From positions 1 to 59,359 of the forward strand of contig JANQGV010000165.1 of the NCBI GenBank assembly GCA_028282925.1: 59,359 nucleotides of DNA, given 5' to 3'. The notes under the pieces are model-generated. The model was not told the DNA's origin and did no database searches. It saw only the letters and a program-made list of their open reading frames with translations. This document shows, in pieces, positions 35,258 through 44,100 of the stretch (positions within the stretch are counted from its first letter, which is position 1; every line of letters starts with the position of its first letter). Position numbers and translations under genes: made by a program. This DNA is from Thermodesulfobacteriota bacterium. GTDB lineage: Bacteria; Desulfobacterota; WTBG01; CAIYCZ01; CAIRTM01.

Positions 35258-35521
35258 CTAGATCCCGCCCATTATCTCTTTGATCGCCTCGGCGCTGGGC
35301 ACTTCTCCCCTGAAATCGGCCACGGCGTTTTCCTGTTCATCTTCCACAATAATCGTAGGTGTTGCCTGGACACTGTAAAACGATGCCTCCGCCAGCCCGT
35401 CGGCTGTTCCAACATCATATTCCGTAACCGTAAACCCCTCATCTTTGAGGGTAGCACCCACCTGCTTTGCCTGGGGGCATTTTGCGCAACTGCTCTGCAC
35501 AAAAAGTTTTATGTGACCCAT
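35258..35521 (-). CDS. thioredoxin/glutaredoxin-like protein
   Basis: An 87-residue thioredoxin-fold protein with an N-terminal redox motif SSCAKCPQAKQV (Cys12-Ala-Lys-Cys15) and the cis-Pro loop ATPTIIVED near residue 55. It sits between nrdD and nrdG with 8- and 26-base gaps. A role as a reductant for NrdD or its activase, in the manner of NrdH or the thioredoxin/formate alternatives, is a reasonable inference. It could also serve other targets. Confidence 0.8.
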   Translation of the reverse strand: MGHIKLFVQSSCAKCPQAKQVGATLKDEGFTVTEYDVGTADGLAEASFYSVQATPTIIVEDEQENAVADFRGEVPSAEAIKEIMGGI

Positions 35522-35529
35522 ATCAACTC

Positions 35530-37647
35530 CTAATGTATTGCAAAATATCCTTTGTTTTTATTTCTTTCTTTCAGCTCGCCGAGCTTGCCCTTGTTCCAGC
35601 TTGATATTTTCGTAAAATAGCCGGTTATCCTGGTGATGCCGTCCACTTCAGGCGATCCGCAGTGCGGGCAGGATTCACGCAGGCCGCGGACGGTTTTGCC
35701 GCACTGTAGGCAGTTCGTAAACTCGGGCGAAAATGCAATCTGGTCGTTAAGGGTTTCCTTGAACACCTTGACCACAAAATTAGCCAGTGATTCCTTGGAC
35801 GGTTTGGACTCGCCCAGCCAGACATGGGTAATGGCGCCGGCCTCGATAATCGGGTGGAAAAGCCCTTCGAGCTGCACCCGTTCCACCGGGTTTTCCCGGG
35901 AGGAAACCGGCAGGCAGGTCGAGTTGGTATAGTAGGTCTCGCCGTAGGGGATGCTGCCCTTGACAAAGCTGGGGGCCTTGTCCGGGAAATCCCGCAGGTC
36001 AAGTTTGGCAAAACGATAGGCCGTGCTTTCCGCCGGGGTCTGTTCCAGCACAAAATGCATACCGTGCTGCTCACTGAACTTTTCGCACAGCAGATTCATA
36101 TGTGAAATCACTTTCAGTCCGAACTTAAGGGCCCGTTTTGACTCGTTCAGTTCCTCGCCGACGTGGAATTTAACCAGCTCGTTCAGACCGACCATGCCGA
36201 TCAGGAACGATGCCCGGTGCATGCGGATATAGGGCATGCCGTCCTTGTTCATGGTCAGCAGCGACAGGGGACCCGTTTCTCCCAGGGCCAGAAGGTCTTC
36301 AATAAAGGACTTCTTTTCAAGGTGCGCCTTGACGGCAATCTCCATCATCTCGGTCAGCTTCTGAAACATCACCTCCTGGTCGCCGTTGCTCTGGTAGCCC
36401 AGGCGCGGCAGGTTTATGGTAACGTTCTGCAGCGCGCAGAAGCGCATCCGCCAGGGCTGCTTGGCATCGAGCAGGTCGTTATCGTTGAGTTTGAAGCTCA
36501 ACCGGCAGCATTCGGATATTTTCGCGGTCTCGCCCCGGTCGAATACAAAATAGGTGGTGCCCTTTTCACTGGCAATATCACAGATATGCATCAGGAACTT
36601 CTCATGCCCCTCGGTCCTGAAAAACTTCTCGGTAATATGAACCAGGGGTTTGGGGAAGAAGAACGGCCGTCCGGTGCCGTCGCCCTCTTTATACACATCG
36701 AAAAGCGCCCACACAAACCGCTGGGCTTCCTTTTCATAATCGCCGTAGGTCTTGCCGGTAAATTCGCCTCCCGGGCCGATGGCCGGAACATCCTCGAAGT
36801 GCTTGGGCACTTCCCAGTACAGGTTGATATCGGTGAAAATGGCCTGCCCGCCGCGGGCAACGGCCTGCTGTGAAAATTCGTATACCATCATCTGGGCCAG
36901 CTGTTTTACTTCGCGGTCGCTGCGCCCTTCCAGGTACGGCGCGAAAAACAGGTTGACCGCATCCCAGCCGATGGCCCCGGCAAAATGGCTTTGCAGGGCT
37001 GCGGCAAATTTAACCATATGGGCCAGCAGAACTTCGGGCTGCTTGGCGGGCTTGGCATTGGAAAGCGAATTGGGAAGATGGAGGCCGAACTTTTTAATGT
37101 ACTCAAGGGATTGGCCGGAACAGTAGGGCCGGTCGACAAAGCCGAGGTCATGCAAATGCATGTCACCCCGCATATGGGCATCGCCGACATCCGGTGAAAA
37201 TACTTTCAGGAGCGCGTACTCTTTTTTAATGCCCTCCGCCAGGGTCAGGTTGGTTGCTTCCGGGCCGTGGGGTACATTTGCATTTTCTTTATTGGGATGC
37301 AGGATAAGCTGGTCCACATCATACAGCGGCACACCCAGCCGGGTATGCTTTTTACGGGCGTCTTCAAGCCCGCGTTCAATCAGTTTGGAGTCGACCAGTT
37401 CACGAATCAGGGGTGCCGTGACCCACTTGATTTTGGCTTTTACAATGATATCCTGGACTTCCTTACTGATCTCCTCGGCAATTTTCGTATCAAGGCTTGC
37501 CTCCCGAACAAGCGCTTCAACGATTTTCTGCCGGTCCCACCCTTTGAGGTCTTCGCCGGACGTTCTGACAAACAGTGCTAAATCGGTGGTTTCACTTGGT
37601 TTTTCGGTGTTTTCCTGCCGAGCTTTAAGCTCAACGATTGACCCCAT
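35530..37647 (-). CDS. nrdD: anaerobic ribonucleoside-triphosphate reductase
   Basis: NrdD makes deoxyribonucleotides without oxygen using a glycyl radical. The start is ATG 37647 (MGSIVELK) after GGGGAGGGAG. The 705-residue enzyme has an N-terminal ATP-cone (about 20-105), the barrel with conserved segments such as FTDINLYWEVPKHFE, a C-terminal zinc site (CLQCGK ... CPHCGS) and the glycyl radical loop RITGYF near residue 675. It is first in the nrdD-trx-nrdG operon. Confidence 0.95.
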   Translation of the reverse strand: MGSIVELKARQENTEKPSETTDLALFVRTSGEDLKGWDRQKIVEALVREASLDTKIAEEISKEVQDIIVKAKIKWVTAPLIRELVDSKLIERGLEDARKKHTRLGVPLYDVDQLILHPNKENANVPHGPEATNLTLAEGIKKEYALLKVFSPDVGDAHMRGDMHLHDLGFVDRPYCSGQSLEYIKKFGLHLPNSLSNAKPAKQPEVLLAHMVKFAAALQSHFAGAIGWDAVNLFFAPYLEGRSDREVKQLAQMMVYEFSQQAVARGGQAIFTDINLYWEVPKHFEDVPAIGPGGEFTGKTYGDYEKEAQRFVWALFDVYKEGDGTGRPFFFPKPLVHITEKFFRTEGHEKFLMHICDIASEKGTTYFVFDRGETAKISECCRLSFKLNDNDLLDAKQPWRMRFCALQNVTINLPRLGYQSNGDQEVMFQKLTEMMEIAVKAHLEKKSFIEDLLALGETGPLSLLTMNKDGMPYIRMHRASFLIGMVGLNELVKFHVGEELNESKRALKFGLKVISHMNLLCEKFSEQHGMHFVLEQTPAESTAYRFAKLDLRDFPDKAPSFVKGSIPYGETYYTNSTCLPVSSRENPVERVQLEGLFHPIIEAGAITHVWLGESKPSKESLANFVVKVFKETLNDQIAFSPEFTNCLQCGKTVRGLRESCPHCGSPEVDGITRITGYFTKISSWNKGKLGELKERNKNKGYFAIH

Positions 37648-37698
37648 GGCTCCCTCCCCATACATATGGTTTGTATCTCTATCTTGTATTTTGGACTA

Positions 37699-37728
37699 TA
37701 TAAAACACTAGATATGGGGGGTTGTCAA
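37699..37728 (-). promoter_or_regulatory. nrd operon promoter with an NrdR-box-like sequence between -35 and -10
   Basis: On the minus strand TTGACA (37728-37723) and TTTATA (37704-37699) are 18 bases apart, about 50 bases upstream of nrdD. Between them, CCCCATATCTAGTGT (37719-37705) resembles NrdR boxes (ACACnATATnnnGGGG type). A second box at the usual spacing is not convincing. Confidence 0.55.
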
Positions 37729-37824
37729 GTAAAAATAAGCAGAGAATATAATAAATTTTAAAAATAGAAGGAATGCGGGGGTTTGAGCGAATGCAGGAAT
37801 GCGGGCGTCGGACCGATACCGGCG

Positions 37825-38283
37825 TCAGTTGTTCACCAGCGACCACAACTGCTCAAAAAAACCTTTGTTTTTTTTCTGTCCTTTCAAAAATCGCCGCAGT
37901 TGTTCCTGGTCGGGCTTGTCTATTTCCAGAAAAACGATGCCGACCTGGTATCTGAACTCGTCGCAGTCACGGGCAACGTCATACCAGCAGACTTCACCTA
38001 CAGTCCGGACAGGCTTTTCATCGGGGAAAACACTTATATCCAGTTGCAACAGATTTTCCCTGGATCCGGGTGACCCGGAAAGCATATTGACCGTGCCGAT
38101 AACAATGTTGCGGGTCTCCAGGCAGATACCTTCCATAGAAAGGTTGAGACTTTTCACATGCAGGGGACTGATGCCTCCCGGTACTTCCTCGTCGGTAAGG
38201 ATGGTAAGGGTAACGTCGAGGGGCATGTCAAGCCGCTGAAACTTTCGTTTTTCTACGCCTTTTGCCGTCACTACACTCTCCAT
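37825..38283 (-). CDS. PilZ-domain protein
   Basis: A 152-residue protein with the PilZ start RKFQRLDMPLDVTL (the RxxxR motif appears as RKFQR, residues 13-17) and a later SLNLSMEGICLET that fits the D/NxSxxG motif. PilZ domains bind cyclic di-GMP. Position 1 of the motif is somewhat relaxed, so binding is not certain. Its neighbours include an rfaE2 gene and a pilus/secretion ATPase, which agrees with a role in surface functions. Confidence 0.8.
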   Translation of the reverse strand: MESVVTAKGVEKRKFQRLDMPLDVTLTILTDEEVPGGISPLHVKSLNLSMEGICLETRNIVIGTVNMLSGSPGSRENLLQLDISVFPDEKPVRTVGEVCWYDVARDCDEFRYQVGIVFLEIDKPDQEQLRRFLKGQKKNKGFFEQLWSLVNN

Positions 38284-38323
38284 AGATACCTTACACCTGA
38301 AAACGGGTCGGAAATACGAATTA

Positions 38324-38839
38324 TCAGCCGTTTTGCTGCTCTGATAGATACTTTTGTATTATTTTGCTAATTATATCGGTCGTAGACGCCCCATACTTTA
38401 GCGGAATTGTTAAGACCGTGCCGCCGGCCTCTTCCACAACATCGCGACCGATAATGGAATCCAGGCCCCAGTCACCCCCTTTTACCAGCACATCGGGCTT
38501 CAGGGCGGTAATGACCCGCAGGGGGTCGGGCTCGTCAAAGGCCGTTACGAAATCAACCGACTCCAGAGCCGCCAGTACCTCGGACCGCTGCTGCTGGGGC
38601 ACCACCGGCCGCGTCGGCCCCTTCAGGCCCCGCACCGAGCTGTCGCTGTTCATGGCCACAACCAGCGCATCGCCCTGCATGCGCGCTTCCTCCAGCAGGT
38701 TGACGTGTCCGGCGTGTAAGATGTCGAAACAGCCGTTGGTAAAAACAACCTTCTTTCCCGCTTCCTTCAGATCGGACACCCGTTTCTCAAGCGACGGCAG
38801 GGTCTGGATTTTGTCTTTCAGGCTTCCTGGCTGATACAC
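38324..38839 (-). CDS. rfaE2: D-glycero-beta-D-manno-heptose 1-phosphate adenylyltransferase
   Basis: This 171-residue enzyme is the stand-alone C-terminal half of HldE. It makes ADP-heptose for the lipopolysaccharide inner core. The nucleotidyltransferase motif VVFTNGCFDILHAGHVNLL is near residue 32, with KGGDW near residue 118 and the closing ASTTDIISKI. It overlaps the end of the upstream ATPase gene by 22 bases. Its presence supports an LPS-bearing Gram-negative host. Confidence 0.93.
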   Translation of the reverse strand: MYQPGSLKDKIQTLPSLEKRVSDLKEAGKKVVFTNGCFDILHAGHVNLLEEARMQGDALVVAMNSDSSVRGLKGPTRPVVPQQQRSEVLAALESVDFVTAFDEPDPLRVITALKPDVLVKGGDWGLDSIIGRDVVEEAGGTVLTIPLKYGASTTDIISKIIQKYLSEQQNG

Positions 38840-40620
38840 CGCAATACCTCGTTATATGTTGTTCGTCCCTTTAACACTTTTTGCACCGCACTCTCCCTGA
38901 GCAGTTTCATCCCTTCTTTCATACCCTGCTTTTTGATCACATCCGACGATTCCTTGCGGTTGACCAACAGTTTTACCGGGTCGGTAATACTCAGTATTTC
39001 AAAAACCGCCTCACGCCCTATATAGCCGGTTTGGCGGCACTGCAGGCAGCCCTTGCCCCGCTTCATCATGATAAGATCGTCCATATTGTCCGGGGGCAGT
39101 TCCAGCCCCAGGCTGCAGAACTCATCGCGGGAAATGGAAAACGTCTCCGAACAATGGGAACAGACCGTGCGCACCAGGCGCTGGGCCACGATCCCCAGCA
39201 GGGTCGAGCTGATCAGAAACGGCTCGATGCCCAGGTCGAGCAGCCGGGTCACGGCCGAGGCCGCATCATTGGTATGCAGCGTGCTGAGTACCAAGTGCCC
39301 GGTCAACGCGGCCTGGATGGCGTTTTTGGCGGTCTCCTGGTCCCTGATCTCGCCTACCATGATAATGTCGGGGTCCTGCCGTAAAATGGTGCGCAGGATT
39401 GAGGCAAAAGTAATATCAACCGCGGGCTGTACCGCGATCTGGTTGTAGTCTTCACACACCATCTCGATCGGGTCTTCGACGGTTGTGATGTTTTTTTCCG
39501 AAGAAGCCAGAAATTGCAGCGAAGAATAGAGCGATGTTGTTTTGCCGCTTCCGGTCGGGCCCGTAAAAAGGATAATGCCGTGGGGCTGTTCCAGAAAACC
39601 CCGGTACCGGATCAGCTCCGCCGTATCAAACCCCAGATTTTCAAGCTCCTGGAAAAGAATTTCAGGGTTCAAAACACGCAGCACGGCCTTTTCACCGAAT
39701 GCAACCGGCACCGTCGACACACGGATCTCAACATCGCGCTCCTGGTGCTGCACTTTAATACGGCCGTCCTGGGGCCGGCGTTTTTCGGCAATGTCCAGCC
39801 GCGATATGGATTTAATGCGGGATACCATGGCATTGTGCACAACCGGGGGCACCGAATAGATTTCGTACAGCACCCCGTCTATCCTGAGCCTCACGATACT
39901 CTTGTCCCTTTTGGGCTCGATATGAATATCGCTGGCCCGCTGCTCAAAGGCGTAGCGGAACAGGTAGTCCACCGCGTTCTGGATATATTTATCGGTGGAT
40001 TCTATTTCGCCCACCGATCCGATCTTGGCATACTGTTCAAAGTTGCCGATATCGGCAAAGGGCGACACCAGCTCACGCTCGGCCTTTACCACCGACTGTT
40101 TAAAGCCGTAAAACTCCTGGATCAGCTTGACGATATCCGATTTGGTGCTGAGGACCGGCACGATTTTAAGTTTCTGGACCTTCTGCAGGTCCTCCAGCAC
40201 GTCCCGGTTATAGGGGTCGACCATGGCCACCTGCAGCTCCCCGTTCTCGATACTGATGGGCACCACCAGGTGGCGGATTGCAAAGGCTTTTGAAACCGTG
40301 CGGGTCACGACGTCGATATCAAGCTCCAGCGGGTCGATCTTTTTAAACGGCACCCCGATGGCATCGGCCACTTCACGCATCACCGCCTCTTCGGACAGAA
40401 CCCCCTTCACGGGTTCGGCATGGGTGATGTTCAGTGAAGCGATAATTTCAGCCGGCGTTGCGCCCGAACTTCCCAGGTCCCCCTTGAGCTCATTCAGTTT
40501 GTGTATCTTGCCGCTCTGCTCGTGCTGTTTTTCCAGTACCAGGTCCTTATTGGCCGCAGTTATCACCCGTCGCTTCAACAGGATGGCGCAGTAATCAGCA
40601 AGCTCAAGTCTGTTTTTCAT
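38818..40620 (-). CDS. GspE/PilB-family pilus or type II secretion ATPase
   Basis: The start is ATG 40620 after GGAG, giving 600 residues. Segments in order: MshEN-like N-terminal domain (about 60-180), Walker A GPTGSGKTTSLYSSLQF near 355, Asp box GEIRDQETAKNA near 420, His box LVLSTLHTNDAASAV near 440, and a zinc-binding CSHC ... CLQC loop before the C-terminus. It powers assembly of type IV pili or a type II secretion pseudopilus. The pilus-tip operon just upstream favours a pilus role, but PilB and GspE cannot be separated here. Confidence 0.88.
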   Translation of the reverse strand: MKNRLELADYCAILLKRRVITAANKDLVLEKQHEQSGKIHKLNELKGDLGSSGATPAEIIASLNITHAEPVKGVLSEEAVMREVADAIGVPFKKIDPLELDIDVVTRTVSKAFAIRHLVVPISIENGELQVAMVDPYNRDVLEDLQKVQKLKIVPVLSTKSDIVKLIQEFYGFKQSVVKAERELVSPFADIGNFEQYAKIGSVGEIESTDKYIQNAVDYLFRYAFEQRASDIHIEPKRDKSIVRLRIDGVLYEIYSVPPVVHNAMVSRIKSISRLDIAEKRRPQDGRIKVQHQERDVEIRVSTVPVAFGEKAVLRVLNPEILFQELENLGFDTAELIRYRGFLEQPHGIILFTGPTGSGKTTSLYSSLQFLASSEKNITTVEDPIEMVCEDYNQIAVQPAVDITFASILRTILRQDPDIIMVGEIRDQETAKNAIQAALTGHLVLSTLHTNDAASAVTRLLDLGIEPFLISSTLLGIVAQRLVRTVCSHCSETFSISRDEFCSLGLELPPDNMDDLIMMKRGKGCLQCRQTGYIGREAVFEILSITDPVKLLVNRKESSDVIKKQGMKEGMKLLRESAVQKVLKGRTTYNEVLRCISQEA

Positions 40621-40733
40621 GATCGGCTCTCCAGTAATTCGGACGAGGGGGTCACTCCTCCCCTCGCACACCCGAATCAGGCATCTTTCATCTCCCCATT
40701 TATACTCAATTTTTAAAAAAAATCAAACCCAAT

Positions 40734-40761
40734 AAAAAAGCCCCTGCGCAGGGGCTTTTTT
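40734..40761. terminator. terminator of the pilus-tip operon
   Basis: A perfect palindrome: A-run, GCCCCTG/CAGGGGC stem with GC loop, T-run. It lies 31 bases past the stop of the last gene (40792) and can act on both strands. Confidence 0.88.
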
Positions 40762-40791
40762 GTTTCTCAACCAGGGGAAAAGGCGCCGCTC

Positions 40792-41190
40792 TTATTCAGG
40801 AGTACGCTTATTCAGGTTGAATTTTTCCGTTGCGTTTTCAGCGTACTCAAGCACTTTCATGCTGATCAACTCAGGATCACGCTGTTTGTCCGACCGGTAA
40901 TACACTTTTAATTTCACGGCACAGGGCACTTTGAGGCTCTTCAACGACAGGGGCTTGCCGTCTATGCCCGTGATCGTACTCGAACGGGACACGATGATAT
41001 AATCGGACGGCAGTTCAAACCGGTGCTTCGTTATCAGGATGCAGTTGGGCCCTTTGCCGTCTATCACGGCTTTGCCCTTGCCCAGCCTCCCTTCGGCATC
41101 AAGCAACCCCGCAACCGCACCGCTTCCCGCAACCGTCCACATCAGCAGAGAGACAATTACAACCTTTATAATACCTGTCATGGTCTTCAT
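40792..41190 (-). CDS. small exported protein following pilY1
   Basis: A 132-residue protein with a signal peptide (VVIVSLLMWTVAGSGAVAG, cleaved near residue 28) and one small beta-rich domain. It starts inside the last codon of pilY1 (four-base overlap), so it is translated with it. I do not recognise the family. The coupling suggests a periplasmic partner of PilY1 or of the minor pilins. Two cysteines (PNCILI and VPCAVK) could form a disulphide. Confidence 0.75.
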   Translation of the reverse strand: MKTMTGIIKVVIVSLLMWTVAGSGAVAGLLDAEGRLGKGKAVIDGKGPNCILITKHRFELPSDYIIVSRSSTITGIDGKPLSLKSLKVPCAVKLKVYYRSDKQRDPELISMKVLEYAENATEKFNLNKRTPE

Positions 41191-44100
41191 AGCTTTTCTC
41201 CTTCCTTCCAGTAAATCGGTGTACTCTTGACCGGGAATGCCGTGTCGAATTGAATACGCACAATTTCACCGGTACTCTCCTGTATAAAGGCGGTGCCCCC
41301 TTTCTCTCGACCGACATGGATACCGATGTCGGGCGGCAGCCCCTGCCCCAGGAACATCACATCCAGGAATTCATCGCCGGTCTTGCCGATAATCGATTTA
41401 CGGAAAGCGGTACCGGTTTCATAGAACAGGGCAAACAGCCTCCCAGATCCGCCGTAGCCGCAGGGGTCGATATTGGGAGAAAAGGTGGGAACGAGCAAAA
41501 TGCCTCCCAGCAGGGCCGGTTTGGACAGAATCCGTTCCGAGGGACCCGAAGAGGTACAACTACCTGTGTCGCTCAGGATTCCTTCGCACAACCGGCGGTA
41601 CCAGCCGCTGAACTGGGCATCGCGAGCCTCTTCCAGCAGATCGGTAAAGGTACCGGAACCGGATGAAAGGCCCTCGACGCGATCCTCGTGCACCGAGTAA
41701 ACACCGGCATCGTATAAATCGTTTATGGTCAGCGCCGGGCATGCGGCACCATAGTTCAGGTAACAGCCGGTTTGATTGTCCCGGTCTCCGTTGAAGAACG
41801 GGTCCTTGATACCGAAAATCAGGTTTTCGTCCTCGGTAAATTTGTCTGCCTGCTCAACATACCGGCCGCTGCCGAAAAAGATCCAGACATTGTTCTTGGA
41901 ATCGTTACTCAGGGTAACCGGGCTCGTTATCCAGCGCTCACCCACATCCATGACCGTGCTGACCGTCCAGTTGTTCACATCGGTATCATAATTGGTCCTG
42001 CGCGGATCGAATTCGGTATTGAGCTGGGGAATCGTAATTTTACGTATCAGAGACTTGCGGTCCGACCATGTCCCGGTTGCCGAATAGTTCACGCCGAAAT
42101 AGATGGCGTCGACATTATAGTTCAGTCCCTTGTCAAGGGAGACGGCAACATTGGTAAAGGAATCCTGCCCCAGGCCCACCGCAAAATCCCTATACGCTAC
42201 TTTACCACCGGTCTTCAGGTCGATAATATAGAAGTGGGCCTCATTGGTCGACTTGCCGCCGAACTCGCTGGGGCCGGAACCGAAGGCCAGATACCATTCG
42301 CCCTGGTGCCAGGATTCACTGGTTCTGCTCCAGGTAGTACCCACGCTCAGGATTGCCGGCCGGTTGGTTGTAAACCCGAGGTCGGGGAACTGGGACGGAT
42401 CAAGCTCCCACATCAGTTCAGGATCGCGCGGGTTGGTAACATCTATGGCAAAGTAAGTCGATTTATAGGTGCCGCCGCCGGCCGCTATTTCATTGCCGCC
42501 GTAATTCATGCCGCACACCAGCACGGTGCCCCAGCCGTTGGGATGTTTGTCGTCACTATCGAAGACCGGGGCGTCAAAAACCCGGGGTTTGATGTCAACG
42601 TACGTCGCGTGGCACTCCTCGGTATAATCCGGGTCGGCCATCCACTTCAGATGCGGCAACAGGTTTTTAGGCACATATGCCCAGAGTTCGTCACCGATAT
42701 TGATGCTGCCGATACCCATGGTGTCGGGAATTTCACTGAGATAACCGGGTGCTTGGTCCGGACGCACAAATGTCTGGTTGTCGGTCAGGTATACACCGCT
42801 ACTGAAGGCATGCAGCATGCCGTCGTTACCGCCCACATACACCACCGTCTCGCGGTTCAGGTATTTTCTTAAATAGGGGTGATAGGTAACATCATCGTAA
42901 ATCAGGCCGTAGTTGTCCGTCGGTTTCGAGATGGAAAGCGGGGTGGAGTTTACAATATCGCCCAGCTTCCACAGCCGCCCGTCATCCATGGTTCTGGAGC
43001 GCAGGTTCGGGCTACCCTGGTATTCCGACGATCCGTCTTCTACCCCGCGAACAAAACTGATCAGGTTATTGGCGCGCTCACCGGCATCCACTCCCAGGTA
43101 GGTTGTCGGTGAGCAGGTTTCATTGTCTTTCACACCCAGGAACGGCTCAATTGCCGACTGATTGCTGGTGTCGAATTCGGTAAACTGGGGATCGGGTTCG
43201 CTGCCGGTGCCCACATAGGTCATTATTTTGCGGTCGCCCACATACCTGTCGGCCAGTAGATCGCCGCCCTCCCAGATGGGTATTATCTCATCCAGGGATT
43301 TCGATTTACTGGGATCCGGCGTGCTCTGGCTTGGATACGGGTTGCCGCTGCTCGGCTCAAACACATAGGCCCTGGTTTCATTGGTTGCCTCATCGAGGTA
43401 GAACTGGATAATATTATCTTTTTCAAGGTCGAGCGTATAGTTCTTTTCACTGTCTTCTCTTGTATATCCGAAGGGATCGACCCACAAAGACTGCAGGTAG
43501 CCGATCCAGCGCAGGGGCTGAATGCCCACCGGCTCTTTGGGTTTGAAGTAGGCCTGCACCAGGGTGCCTTCACCCTCGCCGCGGGTAGAGAGAACCGACA
43601 CGGCCGTGGCCGAAGCCGCCCGGGCAAGAATGCTGCTCAGGGCATTCAACAACTCGGCTTCCAAAAGGTAGCCGTCGCTGGCCTCGAAATAGGTATCCGG
43701 CTCGCCGTCGCCGTCCTGATCCCATTCCGTACGTTCTTCAGCCGGGTCGCTGTAATCGCCGTCGGGCTTGTTGTCGCCGTCCTGATCCACAAATCCACCG
43801 TTACGGGCCGCGTCACGCAACAACTGACGGGCATTGGTTTCGTCCCCGAATGCATATACGGTATAGAGTATAATATTCTGTTCGCCGTCCAGGTCGTCGC
43901 GCAGATCGGTGGTGCGGGCCTTGAGGGCCAAATCGTCGAGATAGTCCGAACCGCTTGATCCGTACGAACCGGGATCGTTGCCGTCGCCGTCATAGTCGCC
44001 GATATAGGCGATCATGTCACTGTTCTGGTCCTGGGTCGACGCGCCGTCGGTGAGCAGGATCACAAAGCTCTTGGCGCATTCAATTTTTACACCGTTCTGG

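Noticed and set aside
39514-40293. 259-codon plus-strand frame opposite the GspE/PilB ATPase
   Set aside because: Shadow of a gene with clear Walker and His-box motifs.
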